From: Spirochaetales bacterium
GTDB lineage: Bacteria > Spirochaetota > Spirochaetia > UBA9216
Direction: 5' to 3'
Assembly (NCBI GenBank): GCA_016839055.1
Contig: JAEKNX010000005.1
Location: 62,001 to 126,000, forward strand
Length of the DNA stretch: 64,000 nucleotides
Under the pieces are notes generated by a model that was not told where the DNA came from, ran no database searches, and saw only the letters and a program-made list of their open reading frames with translations. The position numbers and the translations under genes are program-made. Positions 34,094 to 42,887 of this stretch are shown here, in pieces (the stretch's first letter is position 1; each line of letters begins with the position of its first letter).

Positions 34094-35335
34094 TTGATTT
34101 TGGTAAAAACAGGAAGAAATAAATTTAAATTTTTCAATCTCCTCTTAGTATTCGTATACCTGGCAGTTGTCATATTAATGCTGGTATTTGAAGTAGGGCA
34201 GAGGCGGAAAGAAATAATTGACGGTGTTGATCATCGTCTGCAAGCTGCGGCATCGGTTGTCAAATATCTGCTTGAGGATGATTTTCATGACCGAGCCGTT
34301 TCTCCGAATTCTATCGGAATAGATGAAGAGCGAATGAACCGGCAGGCTATCAAAGATTTTAAAAACCGAAACGGATTTGAATGGGTATACACCGTGGTTG
34401 AGCAGGGCGGCAATTATTATTTTACGGCCCCGTCGGTTTCAGAGCTTGAGGCTATGGAGCGGAAATCCTGGTATTTTTACCCCTTCGATGAGATACCTTC
34501 AGAATTTGCCGATGTTTTCATAACCGGCATACCGGCAGCAATAACATACAGCGACGGCTGGGGAACTCACCGCTCTGTGGCACTAAAGGAAAGATCCCCT
34601 CTTGGAAATGTTTATATCTCCTGCGTTGAATACAATATTTCCACTCTATATTCTGAGGTCTCAGGCGGTATTCTCTCATCGGTCGTCAGATTTGCCATAG
34701 TCGGTCTTGCCGTAATTCCGTTCCTGTTTTTGAATATTGTTTACAGCATAAGAATTAACAGGCTTAATTTTGAGTTGAATGAGTACCGACAGTCTCTTGA
34801 GGGTCTTGTTGATGCCAGGACACATGAACTGACTCGGACGCGGGATGAACTCATAGAGCATGCAATTAAAGATTCGCTTACCGGAGTTTATAACCGGCGG
34901 TTTATGACAAAGCGGCTCGAGGAGGAAATGGGACGTCATACGCGTAACGGCAGGGAGCTGACCATGATGGTGGTCGATCTGGATCACTTTAAACTGGTAA
35001 ATGATCGTTTCGGCCATATTGAGGGAGACAGGATCCTGAAGGATATATCGGACATAATCAAGGAAAATCTTCGGGAACACGATGTTTTTGGAAGATACGG
35101 AGGAGATGAGTTTTTAATCCTGCTGCCTGAGACTGATATTTCCAGCGCTAAATTAGTTGGTGAGAAACTGCTAAAGGTCGTAGATGATATGAGAAGCCAG
35201 CCCGATAGTCAGAGGGTGACACTCAGCATAGGCTCCACTGAATATCTACCCGGAGAAACCGTGAACGAGTTTCTCTCAAGGGCTGACTTTAAGATGTATG
35301 AGGCTAAAAAATCCCGAAACACAGTTTTCTGCTGA
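34094..35335 (+). CDS. Membrane-bound diguanylate cyclase
   Basis: A 413-residue protein with a TTG start (34094; 34100 possible) and no clear ribosome site. TM1 is at about 12-33, a periplasmic sensor of about 165 residues follows (EWVYTVVEQGGNYYFTAPS, single-Cache-like), TM2 is at about 205-225, then a short coiled coil and a GGDEF domain. The active site reads YGGDEF (about 335-340), with DSLTGVYNRR and DLDHFKLVND. The inhibitory site RxxD (REHD) lies five residues ahead, so product inhibition by c-di-GMP is expected. It makes c-di-GMP from GTP and could feed the PilZ-like protein at 1.5 kb. Confidence 0.9.
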   Translation: MILVKTGRNKFKFFNLLLVFVYLAVVILMLVFEVGQRRKEIIDGVDHRLQAAASVVKYLLEDDFHDRAVSPNSIGIDEERMNRQAIKDFKNRNGFEWVYTVVEQGGNYYFTAPSVSELEAMERKSWYFYPFDEIPSEFADVFITGIPAAITYSDGWGTHRSVALKERSPLGNVYISCVEYNISTLYSEVSGGILSSVVRFAIVGLAVIPFLFLNIVYSIRINRLNFELNEYRQSLEGLVDARTHELTRTRDELIEHAIKDSLTGVYNRRFMTKRLEEEMGRHTRNGRELTMMVVDLDHFKLVNDRFGHIEGDRILKDISDIIKENLREHDVFGRYGGDEFLILLPETDISSAKLVGEKLLKVVDDMRSQPDSQRVTLSIGSTEYLPGETVNEFLSRADFKMYEAKKSRNTVFC

Positions 35336-35415
35336 GCCCTATCCTAAACCAGATGAAGCCGTAAAGCTGGCTTTTTTCTTACCGTTAGGATATATTTATA
35401 GCGGAGGTATTATTG

Positions 35416-36639
35416 ATGAAACTTTACAGCCGCAGTCAGGTAGTTCTGATTGTTTGTTCAGCAATACTGCTTGTATTTTTTCTTATTATCGGGTTCGGAT
35501 TCTTTAAATTTCCCGGAACACCCGCGGCCATCGAGGTTAAAACAGAAAAACCTCCGGTTTTTGAACTTCAGACCAATATTTTCCCCGATACAAATTTGCT
35601 TCAGGTTTCAGATTATGAGAATTATTCAGAAGAAGAACGTAATACCATTAGAATATATGAGAAGCTTAATGAAGCTGTCGTAAATATATCAACTGAGACA
35701 ATGGGAATCAATTTTTTCCTTGAGCCGATACCTATGGAAGGCGGCACAGGCTCAGGGTCGATTATCGATAAACGCGGTTATATCCTGACTAATTATCATG
35801 TTGTTGAAAAGGCTTATAAGGTCTTTGTAATCCTCTTCGACGGAGCACAATATGAAGGGGAAGTAATCGGACGTGATCAGGAGAACGACCTTGCGATCAT
35901 AAAATTTGATCCTGAGGGAAAAGAGCTGATAACAATCCCCTTTGGAGCTTCCAGTAATCTCCGGGTCGGCCAGAAAGTCCTTGCCATCGGAAATCCATAC
36001 GGATATGATCGAACACTCACAATTGGGATAGTCTCCGGTCTTGGCCGGCCGGTTAAAACAAATAACGGCCTCGTTATTCAAGGAATGATACAGACTGATG
36101 CCTCAATCAATCCCGGTAATTCCGGGGGGCCCCTGATTGATTCAACCGGAAGGATGATAGGAATAAATACCATGATATTCAGCCCTTCGGGAGGCTCGGT
36201 AGGAATCGGCTTTGCCGTTCCAGTTGACTCGGCAATAAGGGTTGTGCCGGAACTCATCAGCTTCGGAGAGGTGAAAAGGGGTTGGATAAATGTTGTTCCT
36301 ATTCAGCTTGACCGGAACATCATCAGATATGCCAAGCTTCCTGTTGAAGCGGGAATTCTTGTTTCAGAGGTCGAACAAAAGGGAAATGCCGAGAAGGCTG
36401 GAATTAAAGGCGGCGACACATCACGGCCCGTACGTTACGGCAGGGATACAATTTACCTCGGCGGTGATATTATAATAGAAATTGACGGTTTCAAGACTGA
36501 GACTATAGCCGACATGTTTACCGCCCTCGAGGACAACAAGCCCGGAGATGTCATAGAAGTCAAGGTCATCCGCGGGAAACAGAGGAAGGCAATACAGATA
36601 GAACTTTCCAAACGTTCTGAAGGATTAACCTGGAATTAA
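35416..36639 (+). CDS. HtrA/DegP-family serine protease
   Basis: A 407-residue envelope protease from ATG 35416 (GGAGG eight bases ahead). An uncleaved-looking N-terminal membrane segment (VVLIVCSAILLVFFLIIGFGFF) anchors it. The trypsin-like domain has the triad His at NYHVVEKA (about 127), Asp at NDLAIIKF (about 157) and Ser at NPGNSGGPL (about 236). One PDZ domain follows (GILVSEVEQKGNAEKAGIKGGD). It is a DegS/DegQ-like layout for quality control of exported proteins. uvrB starts three bases after the stop. Confidence 0.93.
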   Translation: MKLYSRSQVVLIVCSAILLVFFLIIGFGFFKFPGTPAAIEVKTEKPPVFELQTNIFPDTNLLQVSDYENYSEEERNTIRIYEKLNEAVVNISTETMGINFFLEPIPMEGGTGSGSIIDKRGYILTNYHVVEKAYKVFVILFDGAQYEGEVIGRDQENDLAIIKFDPEGKELITIPFGASSNLRVGQKVLAIGNPYGYDRTLTIGIVSGLGRPVKTNNGLVIQGMIQTDASINPGNSGGPLIDSTGRMIGINTMIFSPSGGSVGIGFAVPVDSAIRVVPELISFGEVKRGWINVVPIQLDRNIIRYAKLPVEAGILVSEVEQKGNAEKAGIKGGDTSRPVRYGRDTIYLGGDIIIEIDGFKTETIADMFTALEDNKPGDVIEVKVIRGKQRKAIQIELSKRSEGLTWN

Positions 36640-36642
36640 CCT

Positions 36643-38634
36643 ATGCCTGATTTTAAAGTAAAAGCAGATTTTGAGCCCGCGGGAGACCAGGCTCAGGCTA
36701 TTGAGAAACTCGCTGAAGGACTCCTTCAGGATCGTCGTAAGCAGACCCTCAAGGGGGTGACTGGTTCCGGGAAAACTTTTTCGATGGCAAAGATTATAGA
36801 GCGGGTTCAGAAACCTACTCTTATTCTCAGTCATAACAAGACCCTCGCCGCGCAGCTATACCGTGAGTTTGTTGATTTTTTTCCTGATAACGCGGTTGAA
36901 TATTTTGTCTCATATTATGATTATTATCAGCCTGAAGCCTATGTTCCGTCTAAAGATCTTTATATTGAAAAAGACTCCAACATTAACGAGGAGATAGACC
37001 GTATGAGGCTGTCGACTACCTCATCTCTCATCGAGAGGGATGATGTAATAGTTGTTGCCTCTGTATCCTGTATCTATGGACTCGGAAATCCGACATCTTT
37101 TAAAAATATGCGAATACCTATTGTTCGGGGAACAAAGACAGGTTTTGATAAAATCAGCCGCGCTCTAGTGTCTCTTCATTACGACCGAAACAATGATGTG
37201 CTCAAGCGCAGTTCATTCCGGATAAGGGGAGATGTTATGGAGATCTTCCCGGCTTATATGAAAACCCTCTACCGAATAGAACTTGAATGGGACGAGATTG
37301 CGCGGATTACCCGTATTCACGCCGTTACGGGAGAAGTTCTCGAGGAACTGGAGCGGTGTACTATTTATCCGGCAAAACACTTCGTGATGCCCGAAGATCA
37401 GATTAAGGCTGCTGTCGGAAGTATTAAAGAAGAACTCGCCGAACGTTATGAGGCACTTACTGCAGCGAACAAGCTGGTTGAGGCTCAAAGAATAAAAAGC
37501 CGTACCGAGTATGATATAGAGATGATGGAAGAGCTCGGATACTGTTCCGGAATTGAGAATTACTCCCGTCCGCTTTCCGGCCGGAAGGAAGGGGAGAGAC
37601 CTGCCGTCCTTCTCGATTATTTTCCCGAAGATTTTCTAACCTTCATAGACGAATCCCATGTTACCCTGCCGCAGATAGGGGCGATGTATGAGGGTGACAG
37701 ATCGAGAAAGATGAACCTCGTCGATTTCGGCTTCAGGCTTCCGTCCGCACTCGACAACAGGCCTCTTTATATCTCTGAGTTTGAGGATTTAACAAAACGT
37801 GTCATTTATGTTTCGGCTACGCCGGGAAAGAAGGAGCTTCAAGTATCAGAATTGATCGCCGAACAGGTTATAAGACCCACCGGCCTCCTTGATCCTCCGA
37901 TTGAAGTCAGGCCGACACAGGGGCAGATTGAAGATCTTTACAGCGAGATTAAAATCCGGATAAAGAGAGAGGAACGGGTGCTCATTACGACACTCACAAA
38001 GAAAATGTCGGAGGATCTTGCTGATTACCTTTCCAATCTTGGAATAAAGGTCAGATATCTGCATTCGGAAATTGAAACAATTGAGCGGGTTGAGATTTTA
38101 AAAGATCTCAGGACTGGTAAAATTGATGTAATAATAGGAATAAATCTCCTTCGGGAGGGGCTTGATCTGCCCGAAGTCTCTCTCATAGCAATCCTCGACG
38201 CTGACAAGATTGGATTTCTTCGCTCCGCGACCGCTCTAATTCAGACTATTGGTCGTGCTGCCAGGAACTCGGAGGGCAGAGTCATTATGTATGCAGACAG
38301 GGAGTCTGATGCCATGCGGGAGGCTATTTCAGAGACCGAACGCCGCAGGGGCATCCAGCGGGAGTATAATGAGAAGCACGGAATAACACCTACTTCGATA
38401 AAGAAGGCCGTACAGGACATTCTTGTCAGGAAGAAGGAAGAAAAGAAGAGAGATGAAAAGGTCAGCATAGACATAATAAAGGGAAACTTCAACGTGATTA
38501 TTTCAAAGGAGAGGAAGGCTCTAATAGCAGCATTGGAGAAGGAAATGTTTGAATGCGCTAAGGATTTAGAGTTTGAGAAGGCAGCCTTTGTACGAGACGA
38601 AATAGAAAAACTTAAGAAGATGGGGGAGCTATGA
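36643..38634 (+). CDS. uvrB: Excinuclease ABC subunit B
   Basis: A 663-residue DNA-repair helicase-like protein that verifies damage and loads UvrC. Seen are Walker A GVTGSGKTFS (about 41-50), the beta-hairpin YYDYYQPEAYVP, the DEAD-box-like FIDESHVTLPQ, motif VI QTIGRAARN and a C-terminal UVR domain (EKEMFECAKDLEFEKAAFVRDEIEKL). Full length. It overlaps coaX by four bases. Confidence 0.97.
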   Translation: MPDFKVKADFEPAGDQAQAIEKLAEGLLQDRRKQTLKGVTGSGKTFSMAKIIERVQKPTLILSHNKTLAAQLYREFVDFFPDNAVEYFVSYYDYYQPEAYVPSKDLYIEKDSNINEEIDRMRLSTTSSLIERDDVIVVASVSCIYGLGNPTSFKNMRIPIVRGTKTGFDKISRALVSLHYDRNNDVLKRSSFRIRGDVMEIFPAYMKTLYRIELEWDEIARITRIHAVTGEVLEELERCTIYPAKHFVMPEDQIKAAVGSIKEELAERYEALTAANKLVEAQRIKSRTEYDIEMMEELGYCSGIENYSRPLSGRKEGERPAVLLDYFPEDFLTFIDESHVTLPQIGAMYEGDRSRKMNLVDFGFRLPSALDNRPLYISEFEDLTKRVIYVSATPGKKELQVSELIAEQVIRPTGLLDPPIEVRPTQGQIEDLYSEIKIRIKREERVLITTLTKKMSEDLADYLSNLGIKVRYLHSEIETIERVEILKDLRTGKIDVIIGINLLREGLDLPEVSLIAILDADKIGFLRSATALIQTIGRAARNSEGRVIMYADRESDAMREAISETERRRGIQREYNEKHGITPTSIKKAVQDILVRKKEEKKRDEKVSIDIIKGNFNVIISKERKALIAALEKEMFECAKDLEFEKAAFVRDEIEKLKKMGEL

Positions 38635-39398
38635 TCCTTGCCGTTAACATAGGAAACTCGAGTCTGAGGTTTGGTATTTTTGAGGGGCGTGATTTTAAAA
38701 CGGGCTGGACTCTACAGACCAAACCGTTTAAGTCCTCCGATGAGTATGTCATCGCCATTCATTCAATGTTTATTCAGCATAAGCTGGATTTGAATCAGAT
38801 TGAAGATATCATAATTGCATCGGTGGTTCCCCCGTTGGCAGCCGCCATCCGTGATGCCGTGAAAGAACTTTTCGGCAGAAACGCGAGGTTTATTAATTAC
38901 CGGATGAAGTCAGGGCTTAGCTTTCCGATAGAGCAGCCGTCCGAGATGGGAGCCGATCTTCTATCTAATGCCGCCGCGGCATATAATCTTTATCATAAGG
39001 ATGTTATCGTCGCAGACTTTGGAACCGCAACGAGTTTTACTATCGTCCGGGAAAACGGCTTTCTTCCGGGAATTGTAATAGCTCCGGGAGTCATCTCAGC
39101 CCTGGGGTCTCTATTTGCGGACACTTCACAGCTTCCGCAGATTGAATTGAAGGTTCCCGATAAGGTAATAGGTATAGATACGGTTGGGTGTATTCAGTCC
39201 GGCATTATCTACGGCTGGGCAGGCCTGCTTGATAATATTGTGCGGAAGATTGATGAGGAACAGGGTACCAGGTCAATGGTGATTATTACCGGCGGAGCGG
39301 GACGCCTTTTTGAGAAGGTCGCATCGAGGGCAGATCTCTATGATCCTCATCATACAATCAGAGGGCTTCAGCTTCTGCATGAGTTGAACCGGGATTGA
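38631..39398 (+). CDS. coaX: Type III pantothenate kinase
   Basis: A 255-residue ASKHA-fold kinase for the first step of coenzyme A synthesis. Motifs: LAVNIGNSSLRFGIF at the start, GADLLSNAAAAYNLY, VIVADFGTATSF, PGVISALGSLF and ITGGAGRLF. The first conserved Asp of the D-x-G-N-T motif is Asn (N5) here; the other acidic residues are present. Type III enzymes lack feedback inhibition by CoA. It is coupled to uvrB and converges on the PAP2 gene with a one-base gap. Confidence 0.9.
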   Translation: MILAVNIGNSSLRFGIFEGRDFKTGWTLQTKPFKSSDEYVIAIHSMFIQHKLDLNQIEDIIIASVVPPLAAAIRDAVKELFGRNARFINYRMKSGLSFPIEQPSEMGADLLSNAAAAYNLYHKDVIVADFGTATSFTIVRENGFLPGIVIAPGVISALGSLFADTSQLPQIELKVPDKVIGIDTVGCIQSGIIYGWAGLLDNIVRKIDEEQGTRSMVIITGGAGRLFEKVASRADLYDPHHTIRGLQLLHELNRD

Positions 39399-39399
39399 T

Positions 39400-39924
39400 T
39401 TAAAAGATGGCCAGACCGATCTTTCCGCTGATTATTCCGAGGCTCGCTCCGGCGAAAACATCAAACGGATAATGAACGCCGTTATATATTCTGGAGAATC
39501 CTATAAGGGCAACATAAAAAAACAGGAAATATTTTATCTCCGGAAAACAGTTGCTTCCGATAATTGCCAGCACGGCGGCGGCGGCGGTGTGTCCGGATGG
39601 GAAACTGAACTCATCCGGCGGAATAACCAGGGAGGTGATGCCTTCAATCTTCTTGAACGGGCGTGCCCGCTTTACTTTTTTCTTTACGATGATGTAAATT
39701 CCCGTATCAATGGCATATGCCGTAATTAGGGCCGGAAGAATTGAAATTGCGTCCCGGGTATATATGATGAGATATATGCCCAGCAATACCGCGTAAAACC
39801 ATCCGTCACCTATCTTGGTGACATAGTAGAAAAAATAATCCAGTATTTTTTTGCCGGAAAGACTGTAGATTCTGAGAAACAGTCTTGCATCAATATTCAT
39901 GCAGCCGTTAAATAATTTTTTCAC
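39400..39924 (-). CDS. PAP2-family membrane phosphatase
   Basis: A 174-residue membrane protein with all three phosphatase motifs: K-x6-RP (KKKVKRARP), PSGH (FPSGHTAA) and SR-x5-H-x3-D (SRIYNGVHYPFD). Four or five hydrophobic helices. The family dephosphorylates lipid phosphates such as undecaprenyl diphosphate or phosphatidate; the substrate is not determined here. Single-gene unit. Confidence 0.9.
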   Translation of the reverse strand: MKKLFNGCMNIDARLFLRIYSLSGKKILDYFFYYVTKIGDGWFYAVLLGIYLIIYTRDAISILPALITAYAIDTGIYIIVKKKVKRARPFKKIEGITSLVIPPDEFSFPSGHTAAAAVLAIIGSNCFPEIKYFLFFYVALIGFSRIYNGVHYPFDVFAGASLGIISGKIGLAIF

Positions 39925-40010
39925 TATTTATTATACCTCTATGACGAAACACATATACATATATAGTACATCATTGTTAAAAGAAAATCAATTTACAGCT
40001 GAAATATTGA

Positions 40011-40955
40011 TTAATCTGCCTTGAAGAGCACAGGATCAAGGGGAAAGGCCGCTATGTGGGGCAGGTAGTCATAAGTTGCATTACCGGTGTTTACAATTGC
40101 GTCAATTGATAAGGCGGTGTATTTATAGGCTTCTATGAAGCTGATATATCCGTCAAAGTTATAATCGGCTCCGGAAGGACTCTTTAATAGAAAATATGTG
40201 AAATATCCATGCCCGATAGAGGGGCTTTCATAAGATTCTTCATTCTCACCCGATGCCGCCATGATGGAAAAACTGCTCTGAGGCAGATCATTAGTCGAGG
40301 GGGAATAGGCGAGATACAATGAAAGCGTTTCGGCCGGCTGAAAAGAGGAGGAAAAATCATACTTAATATAATCAGCAGCGGTCGTATCCAGAGTAAAGCC
40401 GTCTCCGATGAATCCTCCGGAGTAGCAGCTGTCGAGAATAACCATCCTGCTCACTGCCGGTACCGCAGCTAGCAGGATGGCGAGTGAGTCGTCCGACACC
40501 GTTACGCTAAGCACGTCGGCGCTCTGATTGCCGTTTGCATAATCAATGACGGTCGACAGTGAATTATAGAGAAGAAGAATCTCGTCATATGGGTTTGCCG
40601 CTGCCGAGGGTTCGGTGTTTGATAGATTCAGACGGACGCCGTGGCCGGAGTAATAGAACAGAAGTCTGTCGGCGGCAGTTATGATTGAGGAGAGATCCGA
40701 AACGTCGGTTTGAAGTTGGGAGAGGGTTGCCTCACTGTCAATTCTGAGGCGGACATCCCAGCCCTTGGCTGTCAGCAGCCCGGCAAAGGCCTCTGCGTCG
40801 TCATCGGTATAGTTTAGATCATTCGCTCCGCCGTAGTCGGCAACCCCGTAGATCAGGGCGTAACCCTGAGGGATGATCGGCTGGGTACAGGAAGAGATGA
40901 TTGTAATTATTATTAAGAATAGAGCTGCGGACAGCAGTTTTAATAGTGTTTTCAT
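40011..40955 (-). CDS. Caspase-like (peptidase C14) lipoprotein
   Basis: A 314-residue protein with a signal peptide and lipobox IISSC (lipid-bearing Cys23). The rest is one caspase-hemoglobinase-fold domain. The catalytic dyad is present: His105 in YYSGHG and Cys177 in LDSCYSGG. GYALIYGVADY and DLNYTDDDAEAFAGLL form the first strand and helix. The C-terminal segment (ADYNFDGYISFIEAYKY) looks like an EF-hand-type calcium loop. Metacaspase relatives cut after Arg or Lys and often need calcium. Anchoring outside the cytoplasm is unusual. It overlaps the upstream gene by four bases (ATGA). Confidence 0.85.
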   Translation of the reverse strand: MKTLLKLLSAALFLIIITIISSCTQPIIPQGYALIYGVADYGGANDLNYTDDDAEAFAGLLTAKGWDVRLRIDSEATLSQLQTDVSDLSSIITAADRLLFYYSGHGVRLNLSNTEPSAAANPYDEILLLYNSLSTVIDYANGNQSADVLSVTVSDDSLAILLAAVPAVSRMVILDSCYSGGFIGDGFTLDTTAADYIKYDFSSSFQPAETLSLYLAYSPSTNDLPQSSFSIMAASGENEESYESPSIGHGYFTYFLLKSPSGADYNFDGYISFIEAYKYTALSIDAIVNTGNATYDYLPHIAAFPLDPVLFKAD

Positions 40956-41491
40956 TTAAGCAGCATCCTCAACCTTATCCCGGTTGAAAGAAAGAGATCA
41001 GCCTGCTGGTGGATATACACCGTCACAGGGAGATCTAAGAAAAAATCAGCTCCGATAGTCTGCAGATATCTCCATGACGGAAAGAGGCTGAATGACGGCA
41101 GGAAAAACAGGCTGGTGGTTAGGTTGTACCTGTACCAGCCGGCAGTAACCCCGCCGCCGATTCCCCCGTCAGGGAAAAACGGAGGATGATAGAGCAGTTC
41201 AAGTCCGGCTTCAAAACCATCAAAGCCGGGATATGACCAGCCTCCATTGATATCTGAGGATAATGTGTAGATTAAACCCGCGGAGAGTCCCGCAGAAAAA
41301 GTATCGAAAAAATTTATAAAGAAGGCGGCATCAGCATTTATTTTAGCCTGGGGCTTGAGAGTCTTTCCGTCAAACGAGCTTAGCTGAACCTGGGGGGACA
41401 GTCCGAAGCCGCCGCTTAAAAAAATCTCTTCAGAAAAGCACTTGGTTCCGATGATTAAAATAAATGTTAGTGTTATTATCTTTAACTTCAT
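40952..41491 (-). CDS. Putative outer-membrane protein, partner of the caspase-like lipoprotein
   Basis: A 179-residue exported protein with signal peptide MKLKIITLTFILIIGTKCFS. The mature chain alternates short amphipathic strands rich in aromatic and Gly residues and turns with Pro/Gly (DINGGWSYPGFDGFEAGLEL). This pattern suits a small outer-membrane beta-barrel. No family recognised. The last codons overlap the caspase gene, so the two are co-expressed. Confidence 0.6.
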   Translation of the reverse strand: MKLKIITLTFILIIGTKCFSEEIFLSGGFGLSPQVQLSSFDGKTLKPQAKINADAAFFINFFDTFSAGLSAGLIYTLSSDINGGWSYPGFDGFEAGLELLYHPPFFPDGGIGGGVTAGWYRYNLTTSLFFLPSFSLFPSWRYLQTIGADFFLDLPVTVYIHQQADLFLSTGIRLRMLLK

Positions 41492-41533
41492 CCTATAAAG
41501 ATATAATACCAGGAAACCGGGAATTCAAGTGAA

Positions 41534-41935
41534 ATGAAGAAATTGATAAACTTTTTGATAATAATAATCACCTTTGCCTTAATTATGCCGCTTTTAACCG
41601 GCTGTGAGGAGAAGGAGGATACCCTCGGTGATATTGAGCTTCCGCCTACTCCGCTTGTAGTAGCATCTGAAAGCTGCGGGGTAATAGAAACTGCGTATCT
41701 GAGGTTGAGAGAGCGGCCCGATGTGGAATCGAGAATTGTAACAACGCTGTGGCGGGGGTATGTTCTTGAGATAATGTCCCGCTCGCCATCCAGGGACGTG
41801 GTCGAGTATGAGGAAGATTTCTGGTATCAGGTGAATTATGACGGTCTCCAGGGCTGGGTGTTCGGTTCGAACATGACCATCTATACTTCTAAAGAAGAGG
41901 CACAGAGAAAGGCAAGGGCTGTCAGAAGCGACTGA
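41534..41935 (+). CDS. SH3-domain lipoprotein
   Basis: A 133-residue protein with lipobox LLTGC (lipid-bearing Cys24), a Pro-rich linker and one bacterial SH3-like domain: AYLRLRERPDVESRIVTTLWRG then WYQVNYDGLQGWVFGSNMTIY. Such domains bind cell-wall peptides or other proteins in the envelope. It ends tail-to-tail with thiQ, overlapping by 14 bases. Confidence 0.82.
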   Translation: MKKLINFLIIIITFALIMPLLTGCEEKEDTLGDIELPPTPLVVASESCGVIETAYLRLRERPDVESRIVTTLWRGYVLEIMSRSPSRDVVEYEEDFWYQVNYDGLQGWVFGSNMTIYTSKEEAQRKARAVRSD

Positions 41936-42887
41936 GCCTGCTGATTTTCAGTTTAAAAGAAAGACCGCAGTCAAGTTTTTTTCCGCAGTAAAATCTTATG
42001 ATTTCATTGTTTCCGGTAACAGCTTCACAGCTGTAGTAGCCGCCTCGATATTCCGATGAAACAGCCTTCACCTTAATTATGGTATCACCCTCATCAGAAT
42101 GACCCTCCTCGTAAAGACTGCAGTTTTCGGGTCTGAACATCATGCCGGATCCGGCTTCATCTGAAGGGATTGTTATTCTGTTTATGGTTCCTATGAAACC
42201 GGCAGTGAAGATGTTCGACGGCTCATCATAGAGCTGCTCGGGGCTGCCTATCTGGCACACCCTGCCGTCGTTCATGACGGCAATTCGGTCTGATATCGAC
42301 ATGGCTTCTTCCTGGTCGTGGGTCACGTAAATAGCGGTGAATCCAACATTCTTCTGAATCCGCCTTATCTCACGTCTGAGTTCCTTTCTGAGTTTTAAGT
42401 CCAGCGCGCTCAGCGGCTCATCAAAGAGAAGAAGTTCAGGTTCGGGCGCGAGGGCTCTGGCAAGCGCAACCCGCTGTTTTTCTCCTCCGGAGAGTTCATG
42501 TATATTTCTTTTCTCATAACCTTTGAGCTGAACAAGCTCGAGAAGCTCAAGGACGCGATCTTTAATTACCCGGGCCGGGAGCTTTCTTATTTCGAGCCCG
42601 TATGCAATGTTCCTGGATACCGACAGATGAGGAAAAAGGGCGTAATCCTGGAAAACCATTCCAATGTTCCGGGCCGCCGACGGCTGATTTGTTATATCTT
42701 TTTTACCATTCATGATTATCGAGCCGCTTTCAGGCCTGTTGAACCCGGCTATTATTCGAAGGAGGGTAGTCTTCCCGCAGCCCGACGGACCGAGGATGGA
42801 CACAAACTCTCCTGTATCAATGTCGAGATCAGCCTCGAGATCGAAGTCATCATAACTGAATTTTATTTTTTTTATCTCTATACTCAA
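41922..42887 (-). CDS. thiQ: Thiamine ABC transporter ATPase
   Basis: A 321-residue ABC ATPase: Walker A GPSGCGKT (about 34-41), signature LSGGEKQR, Walker B LLLFDEPLSALD, switch His in THDQEEA. An 80-residue C-terminal TOBE-like extension makes it longer than enterobacterial ThiQ and closer to the CysA/PotA shape. The start is TTG 42887, whose TTGA overlaps the permease stop. The thiB-thiP-thiQ order behind a TPP riboswitch makes thiamine (or TPP) the substrate. Confidence 0.88.
   Translation of the reverse strand: MSIEIKKIKFSYDDFDLEADLDIDTGEFVSILGPSGCGKTTLLRIIAGFNRPESGSIIMNGKKDITNQPSAARNIGMVFQDYALFPHLSVSRNIAYGLEIRKLPARVIKDRVLELLELVQLKGYEKRNIHELSGGEKQRVALARALAPEPELLLFDEPLSALDLKLRKELRREIRRIQKNVGFTAIYVTHDQEEAMSISDRIAVMNDGRVCQIGSPEQLYDEPSNIFTAGFIGTINRITIPSDEAGSGMMFRPENCSLYEEGHSDEGDTIIKVKAVSSEYRGGYYSCEAVTGNNEIIRFYCGKKLDCGLSFKLKISRLSRF

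Noticed and set aside
38631-38680. Asn in place of the first conserved Asp of CoaX as a loss-of-function signal
   Set aside because: The other acidic residues are intact and I cannot exclude that this variant is common in the family, so it is noted only in the feature entry.
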